Of a DNA stretch of 64,000 nt, positions 32,652 to 42,745 are shown in pieces. The stretch is from Sipunculus nudus (Eukaryota > Annelida > Sipuncula > Golfingiida > Sipunculidae), in the NCBI GenBank assembly GCA_026874595.1, contig CM049319.1, positions 67,051,917-67,115,916 on the forward strand. Direction: 5' to 3'. Each line of letters starts with the position of its first letter. Position 1 is the stretch's first letter. The notes under the pieces were generated by a model. It searched no databases. It saw nothing but the letters and a program-made list of their open reading frames with translations, and had not been told where the DNA came from. The position numbers and the translations under genes were made by a program.

Positions 32652-33652
32652 CGTAGGGAGAGTGCGGCAGCAGAAAGGGGTATCCGGAATGCCGTGGGGC
32701 ATTTACTTGTCGGGCGGTAAAACACTGCGATATGGGCTCGATGATTTCAAAACCAGCTAGTTCACGCTGCATCTGTTCTTCATAATTGTGATAAACAGAG
32801 CCCATAGGCGCTATACCGCTCGCGGTATGCGGATTAAAATTCTCCCCACAGACTTCCATTTCACCGCTCACTGCACAAGGCATTCCGCGGGCCCGGTAAA
32901 CGCAGCTTAAGGCAGAATATACCCCGAGTTACATTCTGGCATGGACTGTTTTATACCCTTCAGTCAACTTAAACCCCTGACACGAATCACAGAAACTGAC
33001 CTGTATCATGCCAAATGCGGATATCTGATTGATCAACAGTATTAAACACATACCTAATCTTAACAATCATTATAACATCTATTTTCTATCGCCACACACT
33101 ATTCATTATCAGATTAAAAGGAGTAGGGGGAACTACAAACCATCTATTTGTATCTAGATTATATCAAAGTTATGTGTGAATTAGGCTTAAAATGCATTTT
33201 TAATTCAGACTGTGTCACAACAAAACTTACATTAAACTTGTATCCGAAAATATAAAGAGAATAACATATTTAGTAAATTTCAATTAAGTAACCTCAACCT
33301 TAATTTATACAATTGAAACTACATTTTTTAAGCTTATACATCAGGTTTCTGTTGTCCTCAAAAGTTCGTCCAGGCCTAAATGTGGATATTTGGTTGTAGG
33401 TTTAAATCAATTGGGACACAATTTCTTAAAATCCTATATTACGTATAGTATTCTACACCCTTACATACTGAACACCTTCAATGTCATTCTATTACAACTG
33501 ATTATTACATTAAACTGATCCAAATCTGACAATAGATGAGTTATAGGGTATAAAGCACATCAGTTAAAAAAGCAGGGGATACATTCTGGCCTAAGAGGGT
33601 AAAACATGGAATAGGACAAAAATTATACCCCAGGGTATAACCTAGCACATTT
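32652..33652. other. Non-coding stretch, nothing assignable
   Basis: Short frames only. ATACCCC/GGGTATA words near 33623 precede the MITE that follows. Confidence 0.4.
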
Positions 33653-33828
33653 TATACCCCTGGGGCCTGTTGCAATAACATTTTACTGGACTTAAGCCCA
33701 GTTGGGGGCCTAAATACCATGATTACAATTGTGACGTCATAATGGTTACCATGGTGACACACAGATGCCCCTGGGCTTAAGTCACCTACATGACTTAAGT
33801 CACCTTATTGCAACACACCCCGGGTATA
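33653..33828. mobile_element. MITE with TTGCAATA inverted ends
   Basis: The left end TATACCCCTGGGGCCTGTTG pairs with the right end CAACACACCCCGGGTATA. GACTTAAGCCCAG and CTGGGCTTAAGTC form inner arms. The centre holds TGACGTCA, itself a palindrome, and GGTTACCATGGTGACAC. Non-coding. The target duplication is unclear because the flanks are also palindromic (GTATA words). Confidence 0.65.
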
Positions 33829-33858
33829 GTTTGGGCTAAGCCAGATTATACCCGGGTA

Positions 33859-34375
33859 ACCAAATCAAATGGGGGGGGGGGGGGGGGGGATATTCGGGGC
33901 TGTTACACCGACCCAAGGTTTGTCTCTCATAAGACCTAATAAAATCAGCTAACGCCTGGTGCACTTGACGCGGTTATCGGCAAACTTACAATGTGTGCAA
34001 CGTTACACATATATATAATTACAGGAAGCTTTTTTATTCGTAAGTCCTGTAGTTGAGTAAATATGAAGCGAAGGTTTAAACAAGGAAGTTGTTGTGATCA
34101 ATTCAACAAAGCTCCCTATAGGCCAACCTGATTAAATCGGACTCAATTTATGGCATTAGGCAGGGACTAATAATATTGAGTCCAAATATACATCTGCCTA
34201 CATTTTACCGGCTGCAAACTGTGGGCGATACACAGGTAAGAATTACATGTACATGCTTATCTCATATCTCTAATGCATCTTCATTGACTATATGCATCTT
34301 CATTGATTGCCTGTTTACTGCCTAACAACAAGACACAGGATTACACCTTTTTGAGACCTCTTTGTGTTTGCATCC
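33859..34375. other. Non-coding stretch with a poly(G) run
   Basis: Poly(G) at about 33871-33889. GACTCAATTTATG / AATATTGAGTCC forms a small inverted pair near 34140-34182. Nothing else assignable. Confidence 0.4.
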
Positions 34376-34645
34376 TCATGACACAAGTCTTATGACACAG
34401 CGTCCCTTAGTTCTGGCCAAGGCTTAAGTGACGAACGTACTTCAGGTCCCATATCTAAGCGACAACACAACACAGGATCCGTTTGACACAACGACCTTAT
34501 GACACGGCGTCCGTATAACACGGCGTCCTTATGACACGGCGTCCTTATGACAGATTTAAAGGCCTTATGACACAGAGTCTTAATGACACTGAAGCCACAT
34601 GACACAACGTCTTTATGACACAAAGGCCTCATCACACAGAGCCCA
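34376..34645. repeat. 16-bp degenerate minisatellite
   Basis: Unit GACACGGCGTCCTTAT with variants (GACACAACGACCTTAT, GACACAGAGTCTTAAT), about 12 units interrupted near 34410-34480. The minus-strand frame VIRTPCHKDAV... is periodic by-product. Confidence 0.8.
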
Positions 34646-34714
34646 TATATCAGATTGGAACTACGTCCGCTGTTCATCTCAGTGAGGATAAAATCCCCTC
34701 GTCATTTTAGCAAA

Positions 34715-35100
34715 GCTGACTGAAATACCAATAAGGTAAAAAATCTGCCGTCCGTCTGTTGTCCGACCGTCTGTCCGTCCGTTAGCAAGGCACACATCTT
34801 AATGGCTGGGATTAGAACCTTTTAGGTGTACATGCAGGGCAAAAAAAAAAAATCCCCATTGAAACCTGAAATTAGGTCACTGTGACCCATATTTTCCTAG
34901 CTATGGGGTTCGTGCGTACCCCCCCCCCCCCCCCGGAATAATTAAAAATTTGATACGAAACCTCAGTATCATAATAATTAATGCATGGGTCAACATGAAT
35001 CAAGCCTTGAATAACTAGTTTTGTCAGATCCCGAAAACCGGTGGCGCCACCTGTATATTTTCTAATTTTAACGATTTTTGTTTTTGTTTTTGAGACCGTT
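34715..35100. repeat. Dispersed repeat fragment (GTCCGTCCG...CTGTGACC type)
   Basis: CCGTCCGTCTGTTGTCCGACC, then GAAACCTGAAATTAGGTCAC and GTGGCGCCACCTGTATA. The same phrases recur in 24990-25130 (GGTGGCGCCACCAG) and 35190-35420. Interrupted by poly(C) at about 34920-34934. Confidence 0.5.
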
Positions 35101-35319
35101 AAATGGCAGCAATTATGTAAATTTCTCAGCTGTGGTTTCATCCAATATCCGTAAACCCAGAATGTTTATTGATAATGATTGTTTTCTTAAGTTCCTGCAG
35201 ACTGGCGGCGATACCTATATATTTCTATTTTTTATGGATTTTTCTTTTATTTTGAGACCGCGAGATTATAATGATACCATCTGATTCGCAATGTGGTCTC
35301 ATCTATCACCTGAAACCTT

Positions 35320-36010
35320 GTGTGTTTATTAGGACGCCGTTTGAATAAGCGGATGCCCTACTGTAGTCACCCTGTCCGTCCGTCTATTCTTTTGTTCGTC
35401 TTTCTGTATGTCTGTCAAATTTGTTTCCGGCTGATAACTCCATTATGGATTGCCATATGGATTTCAGGCTTGACTTATACATGGCCCAACTATAACAAAA
35501 GAACTTTTTGGTGTTGAGGTCAAATGTCAAGGTCACAGGCCCAATTATTAAAAAAAAGATTGGCGATGCATTTTCGGCCAAACTTTTCACCTCAAACCTC
35601 CCATGTTGAATATATAGCTGTCTTGCTCATAGGGGAAGAACCTGATCGATATTGGGGTCTCGGGTCAAGGTCACAGGGACCATCTGTCCACATATTTGTT
35701 TCCGAAGGATCACACCAGTTCGGATTGACATATTGGTTTCAAACTTGGCTTATATATGACTCACCAATAATGTAAGAATTCTATAGATTTTAGGGTTTTG
35801 AGGTCAAAGGTCAAGGTCACAGGACCTACTTCAGTAAAAAAGATTGTGGATGTTTGTATGCCTAACTTTTCATCCCATACCTTCCAACTACCAGATATTG
35901 CTAACCTGCCAACAGTAAAAGAGACTTTGGGTCAAAAGGTCCCAAGGGGTTCCAAGGTCAAAGATCAAGGTCCTAGAAAGGAGGCAAGTCTGACTCCCTG
36001 CATGTGCTTT
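35320..36010 (+). repeat. Dispersed repeat with ~145-bp internal period
   Basis: AGGTCAAAtGTCAAGGTCACAGG-type words recur at about 35516, 35655, 35799 and 35950. Each is followed by a similar AAAAAAGATTG...CCAAACTTTTCAC / CCTAACTTTTCAT phrase, and it is preceded by CCGTCCGTC words. Short frames on both strands are by-products. From memory this resembles a very common bivalve repeat. Confidence 0.55.
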
Positions 36011-36662
36011 TGGTAAATTTCTGATCACACAAAAACATGTCTACTACTTATCTTGTGACTGGCAGCTAGGTCGTGCGAGTCGTAGGATATTACCTGGGAT
36101 GGGGGGGGGGGGGGGGGTTAAGGATTGACAGGACAGTTTTGTGCCAAAAGAACGGTCCAAAAGTGATCAATTAAACTGTTATGTATCTGAGCATTGCGAA
36201 ACCTCTTAGTATCACATTTACTTAATCTCCAAGTGTGGTAAATTTATCATTACATATATTTAGACAGCTCGGCGACCCCGGTGAACAACGATAAGAATGA
36301 CAGTGCAAAAAAAAAAAACAGTAATGAGACAAGTGGTCTCAAGTATGTATACGAACAGAATAACCTTTACTTTCTGTGAAATTTGTCCAAAACCTTACCC
36401 TCTTTATATTCATTTTTTTTTCTCAATATGGCAGGGGACACGGCCTTCCATGCCTACCCACATATAACTATATACAAATCAAAACTCCACATGTAAATAT
36501 GAAGTAAACACTGAACATTCTTATTTCAGCAAAGATGCAACATAAGAGTTTAATCAAGGTGTGTAAATGTATATATATATATATAAACAAACATATATTA
36601 CTCAGGTAAACCAAAACAAGTTAACATCACCAATATAGTTGACAGATTTAAAAGAAGGAAAC

Positions 36663-36869
36663 ATGCAACAATCACTCAACCAACCGTTGACCATTATGAT
36701 AGCGGCGCCATCTGACGAGCGCCAGGACTACTATCCCTCAAGGCAAGCGCTTCGACTGAGCTCAGTTCAGATCCTTCTGGCTTCCGTTTGCTTCGTGAGT
36801 CAGGTCGTGGCTTTGCACCATGGAGGTTCCAACAGTTATCTTGGAACTGGAATATGGGGAGGAATATTG
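36663..36869 (+). CDS. MS4A-like gene exon 1
   Basis: ATG at 36663 (the next in-frame ATG, before IAAPSDE, is also possible). Cytoplasmic N-terminus, helix 1 and start of helix 2. Donor ATATTG|GTAAGA, phase 0. Confidence 0.8.
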
Positions 36870-39846
36870 GTAAGAATAACATGCGAAACAGCTTATGATC
36901 TATAAAGATATTATTAACAACTGAAACCGTTTTTGCAAGAATAAAAAAAAATAGATCAGTTTGGTGGTCTCATTTGACGGAGGCCACTATCAACATAGTA
37001 AACATTATTGCATGTTTAATATGCACGGTGTTAAAAAATAACACGAAGAATTCTTTGAAACTTACCTAACAGTTCGTTTGATAAAATTGATCGCATACCC
37101 TACCTTCTATTCTGGTAAATTTATATTTTTTTATCTATTAAACTTATTATTTTGACAGTATACTTGAAAACTGTCTGAAGTATCGAACAATGATTATTAA
37201 AATAAGGTTATATTTATAGATAGCAGTGGCAGGGGGTCTTGGGATCGGAGCAGCAAAGAAAAAGAGTACTTGCATGGTATGAATATTAGAATCGTTCTTT
37301 GTAGATATTTTAACTAAGCATTATCTTCCATTAAATAATTTATACACAACTTTTATATATCGCCAAACTAACCAATTCTCCGCAGTTGTCGTAAGTCAAG
37401 TCAACACAATCCAGTAGAAGTAGATTAAAAGTAGACTCGTGTCTGGACTTGAGTCAAGGTAATGAAATGAGCAATATGTCATTATTGTAATCTCAAAATA
37501 AAATAGCATGCTATATTTTCATGTCACTCAACATATTTGTGAATTCTTATCAGCGACAGTTTAACTGGGGGTTTCAAATTAAGCTATTGTGTCTTTAGAT
37601 CAAACATTACCTTGCTTTTCGGCAATACATGTTCTCTTTATAAGAAACTAGGTTTTGTGACATTTATACTCGTAAAACAAAAAAGACAAAAATTCAAGAT
37701 TTGACATACCGGTATTTTTTTTATTTAACTTGAACTATTTCGACCTTTCTGTATTTATTGCCTTCATCTTATCTTTTTAGATCATGGCTTTTATGGTCAT
37801 GTCAATTATTGCCGCGTCAGCAACTTTCTCAATCATCCTAGACGCGTCCTTTGGCTTACGTGGACGACACTTTTATTGGTCAAAAATGCTACAGGATCTG
37901 AGGTATTGTAATAGTGATGGTCCTGGTTGGACGGGAGGCGACGGTCCAAGAAAACCACAGTGTGTTAGTAATTTTTTTATTCTGACATATTTATATATGA
38001 TTTCAAAAATCTTGAGTTAATTTGATTCAGTATCATACTCACGACTTTGATGAAAGTTGTGAAGTACACCGCAGGACTTGCATACGGAATACACGTTCAT
38101 TTGTCACATTCTCTCTGAACATTAACCTTTTTTCTGATTTAAATTTAATTATGGTTCTTTTTATTTTCACTGGATATTTGCATTGTATTTATTTAGCGGG
38201 TACAGTCAATGTAATTTCACATGCATATCACATGGTGTAATATCGATTATTTTACCGATTATTATCGATGATATTACATCACAAAACGGGTGTGATCCTG
38301 GTTATCTCAATTACAATTGATTTCTAAAGAGTCTTAACCATGTATACACAGACCGTCAACATCGCTATGTACAGCATCCAGGTGATCTCCGGTGTTGCAG
38401 AACTGGTCATCGCTGTCTGGGCGTCCGTCATTTGCTGCTGCGCCATCTACCGGCGATCCGAGCAGGTATTCTGATCTCAGTTCAGATGCCAGTAGTCTTG
38501 ACGGAGGTCCTGATTTCATCCATGTTTTCCTATTTCTCTCATTGTTTGGTTGGGTAAAAAATATCAAACGCATAATACTATTAGATACGTCAGCGTTGCG
38601 TTTGTGATTTGACGAAATTTTGCTATTCGAGAATGTTATGCAAATACTCTGGTAATGCAGCGTAAACATTTGTAAGATATTAGTGTTGTGTTGCGTGACG
38701 CAGAAAAATGATAAACATGTCCTTAAATTCCTGAAAACAAGGAGAATCGAAGATATTTGTATTCTGCGATAAGTTTACCAGATTTAATGTTTACGGAGAA
38801 AAAAAAACGCTGGAACAATGAACGGTTGACGTTAAGTCCGCGGGGGTTACCAAAACGCTGTTCATGCATCTGCAAGGTCTATATCTGTTTTAAATATAAT
38901 ATTCAAATATGAGGTATGTTTGAGTTATTTCATATATCAATCTCTCATACCTTTTGTAACAGACATCTACTGGCGTAAGATTCCAGGGAGACCCTGTACC
39001 GAGGCAGATAAATCCCTTGCTTCAGAGCGGTGAGTGAATATTGTCTCTATATGCAAGTAGCTAACGCACAATATGGTCAAAAGATGTTATTCCACTGTTC
39101 AGTTTCTTAGTAAATCATTCTGCAAGTGTGAGCATTGGAAAGGTGTCCAGTACATGAAATGATTTAAATGCCAAAATACGGTTTTTGCGGACATGCAATC
39201 GATCAGGAATGCAATTTTGTGTTCATTATTTTTGTTTTGATAATCCTTGAAGGAAGCATTGGATCTCTGACGTTGACGATTTTTGTTTTAATAATCCTTG
39301 AAGGAAGCATTGGATCTCTGACGTTGACGATTTTTATTTTGATAATCCTTGAAGGAAGCCTTGGATCTCTGACGTTGACGATTTTTGTTTTGATAATCCT
39401 TAAAGGAAGCATTGGATCTCTGACGTTGACGATTTTTGTTTTGATAATCCTTGAAGGAAGCATTAGATCTCTGACGTTGATTATTTTTGTTTTGATAATC
39501 CTTGAAGGAACATTGGATCTCTGACGTTGGTTTCTCCAGTGTATGATGTATGATGTTCTCATGATTATAAAGAAGTTACAAATTGTTATACTCATATGCT
39601 GAAAATTCACCATCCTTAGCCTGTATTGCATTATAATTAAAAGTAATTATTACAGCCGTGCCTCGAGAAGTTTACACCTATACACATGCAGCGGGAGTGC
39701 AGTATATTGCTGACAACAGTGGTGGGAACATACAGTACGCGACACCCGTGCAGACGATGACGGTTCCTCAGGCTACAGGAGCATCTGGAAGTCTCCCGAC
39801 CTACCATCAAGCCACCAGCGAGTCGGGGAGAAACACAGTCTTGTAG
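36663..39846 (+). CDS. MS4A/CD20-like four-helix membrane protein gene
   Basis: Six exons: 36663-36869, 37220-37276, 37781-37963, 38352-38465, 38963-39029 and 39656-39846. They join in frame (phases 0,0,0,0,1) to 819 bp, 272 residues plus stop. Predicted helices: SSVQILLASVCFVSQVVAL; GIWGGILIAVAGGLGIGAA (across the exon 1/2 joint); IMAFMVMSIIAASATFSIIL; VISGVAELVIAVWASVICCC. The short first and long second extracellular loop (with two Cys), cytoplasmic ends and helix spacing are those of MS4A/TMEM176-type tetraspan proteins. The tail is Tyr/Thr/Gln-rich. Family assignment rests on architecture rather than a diagnostic motif; function is unknown. Confidence 0.8.
37220..37276 (+). CDS. MS4A-like gene exon 2
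   Basis: Acceptor TTTATAG|ATA, donor GCATG|GTATGA. 19 codons finishing helix 2 with a basic AAKKKSTC inner loop. Confidence 0.75.
37781..37963 (+). CDS. MS4A-like gene exon 3
   Basis: Acceptor CTTTTTAG|ATC, donor CAGTGT|GTTAGT. Helix 3 and the long extracellular loop with Cys at LRYC and KPQC. Confidence 0.8.
38352..38465 (+). CDS. MS4A-like gene exon 4
   Basis: Acceptor TACACAG|ACC, donor GAGCAG|GTATTC. Helix 4, ending ICCCAIYRRSEQ: juxtamembrane cysteines (possible palmitoylation) and a basic cytoplasmic stop-transfer. Confidence 0.82.
38963..39029 (+). CDS. MS4A-like gene exon 5
   Basis: Acceptor TTTTGTAACAG|ACA, donor GAGCG|GTGAGT, leaving phase 1. Short cytoplasmic segment. Confidence 0.78.
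39222..39535. repeat. 51-bp minisatellite in an intron
   Basis: About six units of TTTTTGTTTTGATAATCC TTGAAGGAAGCATTGGATCT CTGACGTTGACGA (51 bp), very similar to each other. 51 is divisible by 3, so a 118-codon plus frame stays open with a 17-residue repeat (LIILEGSIGSLTLTIFV). Since it lies between the donor at 39030 and the acceptor at 39655 of the MS4A-like gene, I treat it as intronic. Confidence 0.93.
39656..39846 (+). CDS. MS4A-like gene exon 6 (terminal)
   Basis: Acceptor ATTATTACAG|CC completes an Ala codon. Encodes VPREVYTYTHAAGVQYIAD... to NTVL and TAG (39844-39846). Confidence 0.8.
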
Positions 39847-39950
39847 AGTCCGCCCGAATTAAAGAAAATAGTCTGCTTGGGAACTCTTTTCAAACTGAAC
39901 GTAAAAGTAAAAATACCACGATTTATACGACTTTAAGTAAAATTGGCGTG

Positions 39951-39956
39951 AATAAA
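39951..39956 (+). terminator. Poly(A) signal of the MS4A-like gene
   Basis: AATAAA about 105 bp after the stop codon, in GCGTGAATAAAGCGTGTGTG with a GT-rich stretch right after. Confidence 0.65.
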
Positions 39957-40243
39957 GCGTGTGTGCCTAAAGGCTTGTAGAATCATTTTGATTTCACAAT
40001 GATGGATAGTAAACACGTGAGAGAGATGCTTAAATTAAACTCAGTTCAAACCATGCATCCTTTTGATTATAATAATAAAAAAATTCTAACCAAACGTAGG
40101 CCTACTTATAATGATAGTTATAGACATGCATCCTGCTAACCACAGGGACTTGTGATGTTAAAAATGAATGCGGTCCCAACCAGATGCTGGTGATGATAAT
40201 GATAAACACAGTTCCAAAAATATAACCTTGTAACATTGCTGTA

Positions 40244-40247
<4 letters not shown>

Positions 40248-40296
<49 letters not shown>

Positions 40297-40310
40297 GAGA
40301 GAGAGAGGGT
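40248..40310. repeat. (TA)n / (GA)n compound microsatellite
   Basis: About 21 TA units, then CACACAGAGAGAGAGAGGG. Confidence 0.95.
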
Positions 40311-40386
40311 ACAGTTACCCTCCGTTGCAAAGTGCTCTATGGCCTAGGCCAGAGCGGTATAACGCTGAAGAAAAACAACACTGTAA

Positions 40387-40434
40387 ATTCACAACAGTCT
40401 GTTTCACGGGATGCGACCCGATCATCAGGTGAAT
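40387..40434 (-). ncRNA. Hammerhead ribozyme (type I)
   Basis: On the minus strand: stem I strand ATTCAC, core CTGATGA, stem II CGGG / CCCG closing loop TCGCAT (with a U-U pair at its base), core GAAA, stem III ACA / TGT around GAC, cleavage base T (40393), then GTGAAT, the exact complement of the first stem I strand. All invariant hammerhead core bases are present. The short stem III is typical of the minimal hammerheads in Penelope-like elements and retrozymes. Predicted self-cleavage lies after 40393. The nearby inverted copy of its stem I flank (40458-40482) supports a mobile origin. Confidence 0.82.
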
Positions 40435-40482
40435 GTGGTTAGATTCTAAGGGCTGGTTAGAATCTAACCACATTCACCTGAT
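40424..40482. repeat. Perfect 25-bp inverted repeat overlapping the ribozyme
   Basis: ATCAGGTGAATGTGGTTAGA... (40424-40448) and its exact reverse complement (40458-40482) around a 9-base loop. The left arm covers the ribozyme's stem I and half of the CTGATGA core. The right arm repeats only that half. Confidence 0.9.
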
Positions 40483-41011
40483 AGTCCATGGGCTAGGAGG
40501 GGTCACCGTGCACCCCCTCTGGGATTTTATGACATAGGTATTTTTAGATCCCCAAGCATGTCCAATTTATGAATTAAGATGTTAACATTGATTATTTTGG
40601 GATACACTACCCTTTTAGGCCTTTCAAAGACAACCCCGTCTTTACACACGGCACCCGCGGTCAAGTAGCCTTGATAAGGGGTAGGGTTATGTAAATGCTT
40701 ATAGCTCGCTAAATATTTGACATATTCACTTCAAATAAACTGCATTGAGTTTGCAAATAGTGGGGAAAAGTCACTGACAACAATAATCATATAAAGTATT
40801 ATGTGTTTTTGTTGATTAAGCAATTAATTACTATGCATATAAAATATCCAAAAAGAAAATTGAATTAACAGCTTTTTCTTTAATTTTTTTCAAAGAGAAG
40901 ATTATTTTCGAGATGATGTTGCATTTCCGAATTTCTAGTGCATATATACATTAGCTCCTGACATTCTTACATATTCTGTTGATAAAATTATGAATATTTT
41001 ACCATTTGCAC

Positions 41012-41207
41012 CTTAGTGTATTGTAATGTTAGGGTTTTTTTAAAGAATAAATTATTATTATTTATAAGCAAAAAAACACTGACTTCTTTATTCATACCCC
41101 TAGAAATGTCATGCTGCCTAGTGTTACAGATTCTGATTTTTTTATCTCCGTAACAAAATTTGTGCTGGTCACGTTTACGTGAGTTGTTGTTATCAGGTTC
41201 CATTACA
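41012..41207 (+). mobile_element. 3' fragment of the ~840-bp LTR family
   Basis: Begins CTTAGTGTATTGTAATGTTA, contains AAGAATAAAT (poly(A) signal) and CTCCGTAACAAAATTTGTGC, and ends GGTTCCATTACA. It matches the last ~195 bp of the copies at 11277 and 46462; the usual CGTAACA end has mutated to CATTACA. Confidence 0.8.
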
Positions 41208-42745
41208 TTTATTTAGATAAAGAGCTTTTATAATAAATGTGACAGCATGGACGAGTAATCACCGACCACCTTAGATACGGCTGCCTGGAAGGACATTGAA
41301 ACAAGGAAGCGTAGTGTTAATGGACGCGTACACTTCAGCCCTATTTTGTACTAGATTTCAAATAGTATGAATTTAATTAAGAGCACACCCTTAGGTTTAA
41401 AGTGTACACATTTAGGCGACAGCGTTTTTTTCATAACCATGAACACACGGATATTTTGACTTAGCGACCCGCTTACTCAAGAGAAAGAGGGCCAGGATTG
41501 TTACAGTATGCTTAAACTGGTCAACTCTGAAGAGTAACACGCCGGTGAGGGGTAAATGTAACATTTTTTAGCAATGGTTACGGGCTAACGTATATCAAGA
41601 GATGGTGGATAGGATCACTGAGGTTGCGTCATTTAAATTCTTTACTGAAACTCTTTTGTGTCAAAAATGGACTCTATGTATCACATCGTACTGAAAAAAA
41701 ACGAAGCGCTGCTGTCGTCTTGTTATTTTATTACGAAAAGAAGAAAGAAAACGGATTGCAGTGACTTAGAAAAATAGCTTGAGTAATCTTTCTTCAAATT
41801 GCTCGGCCGTATTAAAACATTGATGATTACTGATCAATCCAGCACTTGGTTGATGGTTAACACACGTGCAAGGAAGTGCGTCCGACCTGCACTTGTGCAT
41901 GCATGACCGCGTTTTTAGTCCGACAATCGCGTTCGCTGATTGGCCAATTAACCTGTCGATGACGCACTTGCCGTCACGTTAATTTTAACATCGGTAATTT
42001 TTGTCAAACTGTCTTTCGTCACACTGTTCGTAGCGGGATAGTTAGTCATTCCTCCCTCACAGTCATTCGTTTACGGGTATAAGAATCATAAAATAACAGA
42101 GCTAACAGCCCACCACCAAGTTACCTGCCACGCTCGTCAACGCAATACTATCTCCCGAGACAAAATCAACAAATGTATTCATTGTTAATTAGAGAATGAC
42201 CAGTTCTGCGTATCATATTTGTGCCATTGTTTATCTAATCGATTGAATTAACCCTTTTTGAGAAACGTTAATACTGAATATTAATGTTTTTGTAGAAGCA
42301 TGGATTGCATCAATTTTGTCGCATAATTAACTTGTATAAGCTGAGTGTTGTATATTTTATAATGATACATGAATATTCCTCTGAAAAGGCGCATGTGTTT
42401 CTTTCTTCATGCAAATTTAAAAAAAAAATGGCACATTTCAACCTGGGACTAATAGTTTTATCAAAGTGTCATGCCCGATGGTTCATCGATTTTATATCAT
42501 CATGTTCCGGGTAAGAATTTATTAATGATGTCATTGAATATGGAAGGAACACATTGTTACTGTTTTGGCTACGCACCAGTTCTTTGCCATATTTGGAAAG
42601 TCGCCATGCAACTTCACTTGCTGTTCCTGGTGATAGACAAAGAATGTCCCTAACTGTGATTGAAGAAATTCGACAATTAGAGTGCTGATAATATCATTTG
42701 TAGTAAGTACCTCGGGCCATTTCTAATAGTATTCAGTTTGCACAA
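41208..42745. other. Non-coding stretch, nothing assignable
   Basis: Short frames without domains. The segment lies between an LTR fragment and the truncated end of a gypsy pol relic. Confidence 0.4.

Noticed and set aside
39168-39631. 118- and 142-residue repetitive frames
   Set aside because: By-product of the 51-bp intronic repeat.
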